DNA from: an uncultured Acidobacteriia bacterium
GTDB lineage: Bacteria; Acidobacteriota; Terriglobia; Bryobacterales; Bryobacteraceae
Assembly (NCBI GenBank): GCA_903892565.1
Contig: CAITIX010000050.1
Coordinates: 1-32,667 of the forward strand
Direction of reading: 5' to 3'
DNA length: 32,667 nucleotides
The notes beneath the pieces are model-generated. The model was not told where the DNA came from and searched no databases. It saw nothing but the letters and a program-made list of their open reading frames with translations. The stretch's first letter is position 1; each line of letters starts with the position of its first letter. Below, piece by piece: positions 24,135 to 32,211 of the stretch. The position numbers and the translations under genes were made by a program.

Positions 24135-26005
24135 GTGAGGAGTCCGCTGACGCGGACGGTTTCCTCGGCGCTCTTGTAGTCGCCTAGGGCGGCCTCGTGC
24201 TGCTGGATTTGCGATTCGAGCGAAGAGATCTCTTCTTCGAGCTCCTTCACGCGCACGCGCATTTTCTGCGCCTTCATGGGATTCACTCGCGGCTTGTCGC
24301 GCTTGTCTCCCGTGTTGGCGTCGGGCGCGACGGGCGCAATCTCGGCGACTTTCGCCGGACCTGCCTGAGCGGCGGCCTGCTTCTCTAACAGAGCCTCCGG
24401 GCCGCCCGACTTTCTCCACAAATAGTCTTCGTAGTTGCCGGGATAAACATGGACGTGGCCCTCTTCGATTTCGAAAATGCGCAGGGCGAGATTGTCGATG
24501 AAATAGCGATCGTGCGAGACAAAGACAACCGTTCCGTTGTATTCCTTGAGCGCGTCGAGCAGGACGTCCTTGGCGCGCATGTCGAGGTGGTTCGTCGGTT
24601 CGTCGAGCAATAAGAAGTTGGACGGAGCCAGCAGCATCTTCGCCAACGCGTAGCGATTGCGTTCGCCGCCGGAAAGAACGCCGATGCGTTTGAAGACGTC
24701 GTCTTCGCTGAAGAGAAAGCATCCGAGCAGGCTGCGGAGTTCGGTTTGCGTGGAGCGAGGAGCCGCCGTGGCGATGTCGTCAATCATGCGCGCGTCGGGG
24801 TCGAGCTCCTTGTATTGATCCTGCGCGAAGTAATCGGGCGTCGTGTTGTAGCCGAGCTCGTAGGATCCTGTGGAAAGAGGCTCGGTTCCTGCCAGCAGTT
24901 TGATGAGCGTGGATTTTCCAGCGCCGTTCACGCCGACTAAGGCCACGCGGTCGCCACGTTCGATGACGAAGTTCGCGTCGCTAAAGACGTGCTTGGGGCC
25001 GTAGGTCTTGCTGACGCCCTTGAATTCGGCGACGATGCGGCCACTGGGCTTGGGCTGAGGAAACTTGAAATGAATCGTTTGCTCGTCGGGTGGGATCTCG
25101 ATGCGTTCGATCTTTTCGAGTTCTTTGATGCGCGACTGCACCTGCTTGGCCTTGGTGGCCTGCGCGCGGAAGCGATTGATGAAGGCTTCCAGTTGTTCGA
25201 TGCGGTCGCGCTGATTGCGATAGGCCGCGGTCAGTTGGTCGCGCCGCTCGGTTTTCTGCGCGAGATATTTGTCGTAGTTGCCGGAGTAGAAATGGACGTT
25301 CTTGTTCCAGACTTCGACGGTCTTCTTTACCGTGACGTCGAGGAAATAGCGATCGTGCGAAATCAGAATGTAAGCGCCGGGATAACCGTCAAGGTAAGAC
25401 TCCAGCCAATTGCGCGCGTCCAGATCGAGGTGGTTCGTCGGTTCGTCCAACAACAACAGGCTGGGACGATCGAGGAGCAATTTCGCAAGCGCCAAACGCA
25501 TCTGCCAGCCGCCGGAGAATTCTTCCGTGCGGCGTCCCCAGTCCTCTTTGCGAAAGCCGAGGCCATCGAGCACGGTTCCGACTTGCGCTTCGATGGAATA
25601 GCCGTCTTTATTGCGAAATTCGCTGTCGATGGCATGCGCGCGTTCGGCGGCCGAGGACCACTCGGGATCGGAGGGATCGAGATCCGCCATCTTGTGATGC
25701 AGCGCTTCGAGCTCCTTCTCCATTAAACGCAAGTTGTCGAAGACGGACATCGCTTCCTGAAACACAGTGCGTCCGGAAAGCGAGAGACCGTCTTGCGGCA
25801 GGTATCCGAGCGTCATGCCTTTGGCGTAGGAGATGCTGCCGTAATCGAGCGATTCCTTGCCGCAGAGGATTTTCAGCAGCGTGGATTTGCCCGTTCCATT
25901 CCCGCCGACCAGGCCGGTGCGTTCGCGTGGCGTGATCAGCCAATCGCAGTTTTCGAAGAGGAGTTTGTGGCCGAAACGTTTTCCGGCCCCTTGGAGTTGA
26001 ATCAT
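24059..26005 (-). CDS. ABC-F family ATPase (Uup/EttA type)
   Basis: A 648-residue protein with two ABC ATPase domains and no membrane segment, as in the ABC-F family, which act on the ribosome as translation factors or antibiotic protection proteins. Domain one has Walker A GGNGTGKST and signature FSGGWQMRLALAK; domain two has Walker A GVNGAGKST and LSGGERNRYALAK; both have LLLLDEPTNHLD or close forms. The linker between them contains a long charged helix (about 240-300). A C-terminal coiled coil (MRVRVKELEEEISSLESQI) resembles Uup. The gene starts 6 bases after the penicillin acylase stop, so they are one operon. The end overlaps the convergent transpeptidase gene. Confidence 0.95.
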   Translation of the reverse strand: MIQLQGAGKRFGHKLLFENCDWLITPRERTGLVGGNGTGKSTLLKILCGKESLDYGSISYAKGMTLGYLPQDGLSLSGRTVFQEAMSVFDNLRLMEKELEALHHKMADLDPSDPEWSSAAERAHAIDSEFRNKDGYSIEAQVGTVLDGLGFRKEDWGRRTEEFSGGWQMRLALAKLLLDRPSLLLLDEPTNHLDLDARNWLESYLDGYPGAYILISHDRYFLDVTVKKTVEVWNKNVHFYSGNYDKYLAQKTERRDQLTAAYRNQRDRIEQLEAFINRFRAQATKAKQVQSRIKELEKIERIEIPPDEQTIHFKFPQPKPSGRIVAEFKGVSKTYGPKHVFSDANFVIERGDRVALVGVNGAGKSTLIKLLAGTEPLSTGSYELGYNTTPDYFAQDQYKELDPDARMIDDIATAAPRSTQTELRSLLGCFLFSEDDVFKRIGVLSGGERNRYALAKMLLAPSNFLLLDEPTNHLDMRAKDVLLDALKEYNGTVVFVSHDRYFIDNLALRIFEIEEGHVHVYPGNYEDYLWRKSGGPEALLEKQAAAQAGPAKVAEIAPVAPDANTGDKRDKPRVNPMKAQKMRVRVKELEEEISSLESQIQQHEAALGDYKSAEETVRVSGLLTHCRKELETRVTEWEELTSELDASA

Positions 26006-26011
26006 GTGTGG

Positions 26012-28285
26012 TTAGCGGGGATGCACGGTCAGGACATTCTTGGCGTCGATTTTGCCGAACTGCATGGGAAGTCCGCGACGCGAATAGTAAGCATCCCACT
26101 GATCTTTATAGTGTCCGGAAAGCCGTTGCTCGGATTCACCGGTAACGAGCGTCGCCAGGGAATGATCCAGATCGCCAAGATTGTTGACGATGCGCATGGA
26201 TGGGCCGATGCGTCCTGTGTATTGCGCGATGCTCACGGGAGATCCGCCGAAAGAAACGGGCCCGATGTCGAAGTATTTCCCGATCAACGGCAATTGTCCT
26301 TCGACAGGGTTCGTCAGACGAAGCGCCTGAAATTGTCCCAGTTCCCAGCGCGAGATCTTGGAGCCTTGGCGCGCTGTTCCGTCTTTCAATGCTGCGTCGA
26401 ACGATTGCAGCAAGAGGGCATCATAGTCCGCGAACCAGCTTGCGGGCCGTTCGCGCAAGAGCTTTTCGATGATGGCGGGAAGAAAGTTCGGTGCATAGCC
26501 GGTCTTGTATTTTGGAGCGGCGTTCGCCAGGATGGCCTTGCGCAATTCGTCGTAAGTGAGTGTGGCGATCAAGCCGGCGGTCGAATCTTTCGTCATCAGG
26601 CCGTCCCACTTGCGGAGCTCGGCGATGGCGTCGGCCTGCGGCTGCGTGTTCGATTTCTTGCGATCCCATGCCGCCAGGATCTGTTTGGCCAGGAACTGGT
26701 GAAACGCAGAATAGACGTCGGTCTGGACGCGCAGCATCTCATCCGGCTGCCACTTGGGGCGCGATTCTAAAAGCTCGCGAATGTGCTGCACGCGATACGG
26801 CGGCGCGAAGTTGCCGTTCGGGGGAAGAGCCGCGTCCTTCGATTTCGCCTTTGCATCCGCAGGCAAGAACGGATTTTGGTTGGCCGTCGCGATGATGCCG
26901 GACGATGGATTGAACGCCTGCGGGAGCTCTTCGAACGGAATGTAGCCGGTCCATTCGCAGTCTCCGCTGGCGCCGTCGGAAGGGACGTCGCCACTGCATT
27001 TCGTCCGGATAGGCAAATGTCCCGTGGCGTGGTATCCGATGTTGCCGTCGACATCCGCATAAACGAAGTTCTGAGCGGGACCTGCGAAGCGGCTGATCGC
27101 CGCCGTGAAGTCCGTCCAATTGTGAGCGCGGTCTATATCGAGGAAGGGAAACGTGAAGCCGCCGGGTTCCGCGGCGGTCCAACGAAGGGAATACTGGCGG
27201 TCGCCGTCGCTGACGAAGACCGGACCGTGGCGCGTGATCCAGGTGGCGATCGGAGCGGGTTTCGCTCCCTTTACGCTGATGACGTCGCGTTCCAGATGAG
27301 CCTGTTCCTGGTGGCCTTGAAACATGTAACGCCCGCTGTTGAGATCGATGGTTTCCTGATACAGATCCTGCACGTCGTACTCGAGATTTGTGATGCCCCA
27401 GGCGATGCGGTCGTTGTGGCCGGTGACCACGCCGGGAATGCCGACAATCGTCGCGCCCGTGACGTTCAAGCCGGGAGCATCCAGGTGCACCAAATACCAA
27501 GGTGACGGGAGAGAAAATTCCAGATGAGGATCGTTCGCCAGAATCGGCTTGCCCGTCGAGGAGTGCGCGCCGGAAATCACCCAGGCATTGGAGCCGGGCT
27601 GCGGCGCCGTGGCCGCTGCCGCGGGCATCAGGAATTCGACCTTCGCTGGATCTCCCGCGGCCAGCATCTGCAGCTTGTTGATCTCCGCGCGCCAGCCGGG
27701 CGTGAGCTCGCGATACATTTCCAAGCCCGCGAGGATGCTGTCAGAAATGTTCCAGGGACGAGGGTCGTAGCGCAAGATCGCGAACTCGACCGGCAGGCGA
27801 TCGCGATGCGTGCCGATATATTCGTTCACGCCGCGCGCGAAAGCCGCGATGGCGGCGCGATCCTGCGGAGGAAGAATCCGCTCCTGCGCTTCGGCGATGC
27901 GGCGCAGGCGCAAGCGCCGTGCTTCGCGATCCGCCTCGGCCGTTGCCGCTCCCACGACTTCGGAAAGCTCGCCTGCCGCGCGACGTCGCAAGGCATCCAT
28001 CTGCCACAAGCGATCTTGCGCCATGGCGTAGCCTTCCAGGAAAAGAGCGTCCTCCACATTTGCAGCGTGAATGTGCGGGACTCCGAGATCGTCGCGCGTG
28101 ATGCTGGCCGCTGCCGAGACGCCGAGGGTGACGTCACCGGAAGTTTCGCCCAAAGGCCGCCATCCGTACCAATACACGCCGCCCACTACGGCGATCAATA
28201 AAACGGCTATGCTCAGATTTAAGGCTCGTAGCAGTGGAGTGTCAAACACTGTTTCGAGTTTAGCGAATCCTGTGAGTGCGGTCAC
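26012..28285 (-). CDS. Penicillin acylase family N-terminal nucleophile hydrolase
   Basis: A 757-residue S45 family enzyme, exported or anchored by one helix (about 21-37). It is made as a precursor and cuts itself into two chains, with Ser232 (PGSNAWVIS) becoming the N-terminal nucleophile of the beta chain. Other family marks are ITRDDLGVPHIHA, LEGYAMAQDRLWQMDALRR, ILANDPHLEFSLPSPWYLVHL and the Asn in IIATANQNPFLP. Such enzymes cleave amides, including penicillins and acyl-homoserine lactones; the substrate here is unknown. GTG 28285 is the outermost start and GTG 28249 is an alternative. It is upstream of the ABC-F gene in one operon, divergent from the CNNM-type gene. Confidence 0.93.
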   Translation of the reverse strand: MTALTGFAKLETVFDTPLLRALNLSIAVLLIAVVGGVYWYGWRPLGETSGDVTLGVSAAASITRDDLGVPHIHAANVEDALFLEGYAMAQDRLWQMDALRRRAAGELSEVVGAATAEADREARRLRLRRIAEAQERILPPQDRAAIAAFARGVNEYIGTHRDRLPVEFAILRYDPRPWNISDSILAGLEMYRELTPGWRAEINKLQMLAAGDPAKVEFLMPAAAATAPQPGSNAWVISGAHSSTGKPILANDPHLEFSLPSPWYLVHLDAPGLNVTGATIVGIPGVVTGHNDRIAWGITNLEYDVQDLYQETIDLNSGRYMFQGHQEQAHLERDVISVKGAKPAPIATWITRHGPVFVSDGDRQYSLRWTAAEPGGFTFPFLDIDRAHNWTDFTAAISRFAGPAQNFVYADVDGNIGYHATGHLPIRTKCSGDVPSDGASGDCEWTGYIPFEELPQAFNPSSGIIATANQNPFLPADAKAKSKDAALPPNGNFAPPYRVQHIRELLESRPKWQPDEMLRVQTDVYSAFHQFLAKQILAAWDRKKSNTQPQADAIAELRKWDGLMTKDSTAGLIATLTYDELRKAILANAAPKYKTGYAPNFLPAIIEKLLRERPASWFADYDALLLQSFDAALKDGTARQGSKISRWELGQFQALRLTNPVEGQLPLIGKYFDIGPVSFGGSPVSIAQYTGRIGPSMRIVNNLGDLDHSLATLVTGESEQRLSGHYKDQWDAYYSRRGLPMQFGKIDAKNVLTVHPR

Positions 28286-28314
28286 TCTTTTGCGCGCAAC
28301 AGGATGCCATTTTT

Positions 28315-29670
28315 ATGCCACTGCGACTGATTTTATTAGCGGCGATTGTAGCCTTGAACGGTTTTTTCGCCGCCGCCGAGGTTGCGTTGGTCTCCGTGAG
28401 GCTCTCGCGGCTGAAGGAACTTGCGGGGCAAGGCAGTGTGTCGGCCAGAGCGGCAATCGGTCTGTTGGCCAATCCCAATCATCTGTTGAGCGCCACGCAA
28501 GTGGGCGTCACGCTTGCGAGTTTGGGACTGGGCTGGGCGGGTGAGGACACCGTCTATCGCTTGGTGGTCTCGATACTGGATTGGATCTTCCCCACCATGG
28601 CGCAGCACTTGAGTGCGCCGCAAATCGCCTGGCTGCACGGTGGCAGTTTTGCGATGGCGTTTCTGATGATCAGTTTGGTGCACGTGGTATTGGGCGAAGT
28701 GCTGCCGAAGAACCTCGCGCTGGAGAAAGCGGATCAACTGGCGTTGCTGGTCGCGCCGCCGCTGCTCGCGTTTCGCAGACTCACCGCGCCGTTCGTGTTC
28801 GTGATCGAAAAATGCACCGCGGTGATCTCCCAGGCCATGGGGCTAAAGGGTGGACATGGTGCCGGGGGACATTCGGCCGAAGAGTTGAAATTCGTGATCG
28901 CCACCAGCCGTCACGAAGGCCACCTGGAAGGCTTCGAAGAAGCCGCAATCAATAAGCTGCTGGAGTTGCAGGATATCAACGCGCGCGAGATCATGACGCC
29001 GCGTATGGATATCGTTTCCGTGTCCATTGATGCGGGTCTGGACGAACTTCTGCGGCTCACGCTGCAGCACAAGCATTCGCGCATGCCGGTGTACGAGAAG
29101 TCTCCCGAACACATCATCGGCGTGCTGCATTACAAGGATCTGATGCGCGCGTGGCAGCAGCGCAAAAGTACGTCGGATCGCAATCTGCCGCAGCGTCCGT
29201 TCCGCGTGCGTCCCTACATGAGGGAGCCGCTGGTGGTTCCGGAAACCAAGCCGCTGAATCAATTGATCGACGAATTTCGTCGTCATAACACGCATCTGGC
29301 GATGGTGGTGGATGAGTTCGGTACGTTCACGGGCATGGTGACGCTGGAAGACGTGCTGGAGCAGATCTTCGGCGATATTTCGGACGAACACGATGTCAGC
29401 CGTCCGGTAGCGGCTGCGGGGGCTGCGGTTTTTGAACTGGATGGCAGCACGAACATTCGCGAATTGGCGTCGCAGTATTCCATTGAGCTTCCGGGGGACG
29501 CGGGTTTTGAGACGCTTGCAGGTTTCTTGCTGCAGCAGTTTGGATATATTCCGGCGCCCGGTGAATCCGTGATTTACGATGGACGCACGTTTATTGTGGA
29601 TCGCATGGATCGCAATCGCATTGCGCGCGTGAAGGTTTCGAACCTGCGGCCGGATCGTCTGGCGTCGTAA
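28315..29670 (+). CDS. CNNM/CBS/CorC-HlyC membrane protein (hemolysin family)
   Basis: A 451-residue protein of the HlyC/CorC (UPF0053) family. The N-terminal CNNM domain (about 1-180) has three or four membrane helices with FFAAAEVALVSVRLSRL and GVTLASLGLGWAGEDTVY. Two CBS domains (about 210-330) follow, with IMTPRMDIVSV and VVDEFGTFTGMVTLEDVLEQI, then a CorC/HlyC domain (about 345-445) containing ETLAGFLLQQFGYIPAPGE. Family members are implicated in magnesium or sodium-linked transport; the hemolysin name is historical. ATG 28315 is preferred, with AGGA ten bases before it. Confidence 0.93.
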   Translation: MPLRLILLAAIVALNGFFAAAEVALVSVRLSRLKELAGQGSVSARAAIGLLANPNHLLSATQVGVTLASLGLGWAGEDTVYRLVVSILDWIFPTMAQHLSAPQIAWLHGGSFAMAFLMISLVHVVLGEVLPKNLALEKADQLALLVAPPLLAFRRLTAPFVFVIEKCTAVISQAMGLKGGHGAGGHSAEELKFVIATSRHEGHLEGFEEAAINKLLELQDINAREIMTPRMDIVSVSIDAGLDELLRLTLQHKHSRMPVYEKSPEHIIGVLHYKDLMRAWQQRKSTSDRNLPQRPFRVRPYMREPLVVPETKPLNQLIDEFRRHNTHLAMVVDEFGTFTGMVTLEDVLEQIFGDISDEHDVSRPVAAAGAAVFELDGSTNIRELASQYSIELPGDAGFETLAGFLLQQFGYIPAPGESVIYDGRTFIVDRMDRNRIARVKVSNLRPDRLAS

Positions 29671-29710
29671 TCGCACGAGCTCGCAGCGTCCAGGGCCGTC
29701 TTTGCCTTTC

Positions 29711-29817
29711 ATTTATCTGGTTCAATAGCACCACTCGCGGTTGGTCTCGGCCATTAAAGAACCTACATCTCCTTTCCTGTCTATATCTTACGTTTGGTTG
29801 TGCGATTGCATTTCAAG
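29711..29817 (+). promoter_or_regulatory. Conserved leader element, copy 1
   Basis: This stretch aligns without gaps (offset 1170 bases) to 30881-30987, upstream of the related gene. The best core, 29729-29768, is 31/40 identical and contains CGGCCATTAAA; CTTACGTTTGG (29787-29797) and TTGCATTTCAAG (29806-29817) follow with identical spacing in both copies. It likely holds a shared promoter and operator, but no standard -35/-10 pair was assigned. Confidence 0.6.
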
Positions 29818-29862
29818 AAGGCGCAGAATGGCAGCAGTCAGGCCAGAAACGAGGATAAGAAA

Positions 29863-30699
29863 ATGAAAAAGACACTGTTCGCTACTTACTTGGGAATGAC
29901 GGCGGTTGTGGCGACATCGGCGTTCGCGCAGGATCCGTACTCGATGGGCGGCGGTGTCGGTGCTCCCGCGTACGATCAAAATTCGGCCGTTTATGATCAG
30001 TCGCAAGGCGGGTACAATCAGCAGCCCTACAATCCACAGGCATATGGTCAGCAGGGTTACGGCCAGCAGGGCGGGTATGCGCAGCAAGCTCAATATCCAG
30101 TGCAAGCGCCCGCCTACGGAGCCTACGGCGCTCCGCAGACCGTATACACGGCTCCGGTGTGTGGTGGAGGCTCCGTGTGGATCGACGGCTACTACGACGT
30201 CAACGGCTACTTCGTGAACGGGTATTGCGCGGTGCTGCCGTTCGCGGATGCCTATTGGATCGCGCCCCGGTTCTTTGGGGGACGTTGGACCGCCGGTTAT
30301 TGGGGACATCGCGGCTACGGGTACGGCGGCGGTTACGGCGGCGGTTACGGATTCCGCGGCGGTTATGAGAATCGCGGGTTTGGGGAGCGCGGCTTTGTGA
30401 ATCGTGGCTACGCGGCACCGAATGCGGGTGCGCGGTTCAATGGCGGATTTTCGGGCGGCGGAGGATTCTCCAGCGGGTTCCGCTCGCAAGCGGCACCGAG
30501 CTTCCGGGCTCCAGGTGGTGCCCCAAGCGCGCCGGCGCAGAGCTTCCGTGGTCCCTCGGGCGGTGGTTTTTCTTCAGGAGGATCGCGTAGTGGAGGGTCC
30601 TTTAACGGAGGTATGTCCGGCGGACACTCGGCGGGTGGCTTCTCTGGCGGCGGATCGCGCGGCGGTGGCGGTGGATCAGGTCACGGCGGACGCCGGTAG
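29863..30699 (+). CDS. Secreted glycine-rich YXWGXW-type protein
   Basis: A 278-residue exported protein. After the signal peptide (ending SAFAQ) come a Tyr/Gln-rich stretch with short repeats (about 30-105), a central domain with VWIDGYYDVNGYFVNGY and YWIAPRFFGGRWTAGYWG, and a Gly/Ser/Arg-rich tail of about 110 residues. The central part is clearly related to the next gene (AYWVAPRFVGGRFVAGYWG there), and resembles YXWGXW repeat proteins. Low complexity suggests an extracellular, aggregating or surface-bound role; no function is known. ATG 29863 follows GAGGATAAGAAA. The gene has its own strong terminator. Confidence 0.85.
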   Translation: MKKTLFATYLGMTAVVATSAFAQDPYSMGGGVGAPAYDQNSAVYDQSQGGYNQQPYNPQAYGQQGYGQQGGYAQQAQYPVQAPAYGAYGAPQTVYTAPVCGGGSVWIDGYYDVNGYFVNGYCAVLPFADAYWIAPRFFGGRWTAGYWGHRGYGYGGGYGGGYGFRGGYENRGFGERGFVNRGYAAPNAGARFNGGFSGGGGFSSGFRSQAAPSFRAPGGAPSAPAQSFRGPSGGGFSSGGSRSGGSFNGGMSGGHSAGGFSGGGSRGGGGGSGHGGRR

Positions 30700-30708
30700 T
30701 TTCGCGAG

Positions 30709-30792
30709 ACAACACCCGCAGGCATAAGCGGGAGTTGTGCAGGGGCTGGGGATGAGTTCGAATGGAACTCACCTCAGCCCTTTTTGTTTTTG
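30709..30792 (+). terminator. Rho-independent terminator of the glycine-rich protein gene
   Basis: GGGCTG (30743-30748) pairs with CAGCCC (30775-30780) and TGAGTTC (30753-30759) with GAACTCA (30765-30771), giving one long stem followed by TTTTTGTTTTT. A smaller hairpin (CCCGC with GCGGG) lies just upstream at 30715-30732. Confidence 0.92.
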
Positions 30793-31061
30793 GATGAGTC
30801 GTTCCTTATCTCCACTCCCTTTCCCAACCGCTTTTTCGTCCCGTCATGAAGTGCTTCGTAGTCGGGCTGGTTAAAGTTAAAATCCTCTGGCCGAATACCA
30901 CCACGAGCGGTCGAGCGCGGCCATTAAAAAGGCTACATGTGGCTTGTTTTCAATTGCTTATGTTTGGAACAGGAGTTGCATTTTAAGTGGGCGTGAGTGA
31001 GGCCAAGCGAAGCGGAAGCGAGCGAGGCAGACAAAAAAGAAAGTAAAAGGAGGAAAAGACA
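30793..31061 (+). promoter_or_regulatory. Long leader of the second YXWGXW-type gene, with conserved element copy 2
   Basis: This completes a 362-base gap between the two genes. Positions 30881-30987 match the leader of the previous gene without gaps (see copy 1). A purine-rich stretch (30988-31060) precedes the start and contains AAAGGAGG, a strong ribosome site about 9 bases before ATG 31062. No separate gene is seen in it. Confidence 0.6.
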
Positions 31062-31496
31062 ATGAAAAAGACTTTGATAGTTACGGTGATGGGAACGATG
31101 TTGATGGCGAATGCGGCGTTTGCCGAAGTGCGGTTCGGAGTGGGCGTGAATGTCGGTGGTCCCGTGGTGGCCGGTGCGTATGTTGGACCGCGCGTCGTTG
31201 TCCCTGCGCCTGTGGTTGTGAATCGGCCCTTCGTTGCGGTGCGTCCGCCGATGCCTGGTCCTGGCTACATTTGGGTTGACGGGTTTAACGGACCCCAAGG
31301 TTGGGTCGCAGGCTATTGGGCGCTGCCTCCGTATGGCGGTGCTTATTGGGTTGCTCCAAGATTCGTGGGCGGACGTTTCGTCGCAGGATATTGGGGTGGA
31401 GAACGTTTTGAGAATCGTGAACGCTTCGAAAATCGCGAACGCTTCGAGCATGAGCGTTCCGAGCGTGGCGAGTATCGCAACAGCTTTCGTCGCTAG
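31062..31496 (+). CDS. Secreted YXWGXW-type protein, paralogue of the previous gene
   Basis: A 144-residue exported protein. A signal peptide (ending AAFA) is followed by a Val/Gly/Pro-rich stretch (about 22-65), the family core YIWVDGFNGPQGWVAGYW and YWVAPRFVGGRFVAGYWGG (about 70-115), and a charged tail of ERFENR repeats. The tail is coded by an 18-bp tandem repeat (31401-31454). Homology to the preceding gene covers the core and the upstream leader, so they probably arose by duplication. No function is known; it lacks the Gly-rich tail of its neighbour. Confidence 0.87.
   Translation: MKKTLIVTVMGTMLMANAAFAEVRFGVGVNVGGPVVAGAYVGPRVVVPAPVVVNRPFVAVRPPMPGPGYIWVDGFNGPQGWVAGYWALPPYGGAYWVAPRFVGGRFVAGYWGGERFENRERFENRERFEHERSERGEYRNSFRR
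31401..31454 (+). repeat. 18-bp in-frame tandem repeat coding ERFENR
   Basis: Three units, 31401-31418, 31419-31436 and 31437-31454, each starting GAACG; a decayed fourth unit follows. They extend the charged C-terminal tail. Confidence 0.85.
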
Positions 31497-31516
31497 GTGA
31501 TCTGGAAAACGTTACA

Positions 31517-31568
31517 ACGGGCCGATGGAGTGAGAGACAAACTCTCTGCCATTGGCCCGTTTTGTTTG
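31517..31568 (+). terminator. Rho-independent terminator of the second YXWGXW-type gene
   Basis: ACGGGCCGATGG (31517-31528) pairs with CCATTGGCCCGT (31549-31560), a 12-bp stem with one G-U pair, followed by TTTGTTTG. The loop contains a further AGAG/CTCT pairing. It may also serve the convergent methyltransferase-like gene. Confidence 0.92.
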
Positions 31569-31602
31569 TCCGCGGACCAATGTTTTAGCGATGAACTTTT
31601 CT

Positions 31603-32208
31603 CTATCGGCGGACCAGCACTTCGCGCAGGTGATCTCTGGTGAGGAAGAATTTCACGGATTCGAAATCCTGGAACAATTTTTCCAACGACCGGTTGTTAA
31701 ACACCTGTGCGGGACGCCTCTGCGTGCGATGGGCCATCGTCACCGTCTTGCGATCTTGAATGCGATAAGACCAGGTCGGAATATTTTCCACGCGTTCATC
31801 GGCGTGAAACACGGCCAGCAGATTTGAGCCCGGACGCAGGATCCTGTGCAACTTCGCGACAACGGTTTGCAAGAGCGACGGCGTCAGGAACTGCAGCGAA
31901 TCCCACACGAGCGCGCCATCGAAGGATTGATCTTCAAAATCCATGGCCGCTTCCAGAAAGCGATTCACCAATAGAGGATTCGATTGGTTCTCGTAGAAAT
32001 CGCCCGTGACACCGAAGCATTGATCGAGCTGACGGCCGAAGTCGTCCGAATACAAGCCGTGCCCGTACTCAGTAATGAACGTGACGGTGGATTGGCTCAC
32101 GCCCGAAAAATCCAAGATGGATAATCCCGGACGAGCCTCGAGCGTGGTGCAGAACTGGTCGAGGCCGTTACTGTTTCGTGTCTCAGACGCCTGCAACGCG
32201 CGGACCAA
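31603..32208 (-). CDS. SAM methyltransferase-like protein with a degenerate motif I
   Basis: A 201-residue cytosolic protein with the outline of a class I SAM-dependent methyltransferase. The middle reads SFDGALVWDSLQFLTPSLLQ and LHRILRPGSNLLAVFH, as in the type 11 family (FDxxxxxxxLxxL and LkPGGxLL). The glycine-rich SAM loop, usually LDxGcGxG, is LDFSGVSQSTVTF, so SAM binding may be weak or lost. The C-terminal part (RVENIPTWSYRIQD) is not assigned. TTG 32208 is the furthest start and lies four bases after the bactofilin stop; a later TTG at 32196 is possible. It is probably co-transcribed with the bactofilin gene. Confidence 0.7.
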   Translation of the reverse strand: MVRALQASETRNSNGLDQFCTTLEARPGLSILDFSGVSQSTVTFITEYGHGLYSDDFGRQLDQCFGVTGDFYENQSNPLLVNRFLEAAMDFEDQSFDGALVWDSLQFLTPSLLQTVVAKLHRILRPGSNLLAVFHADERVENIPTWSYRIQDRKTVTMAHRTQRRPAQVFNNRSLEKLFQDFESVKFFLTRDHLREVLVRR

Positions 32209-32211
32209 CCT

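Noticed and set aside
29794-30489. Large antisense frame over the glycine-rich secreted protein
   Set aside because: It mirrors low-complexity Gly/Tyr-rich coding DNA, and its own sequence lacks any pattern.
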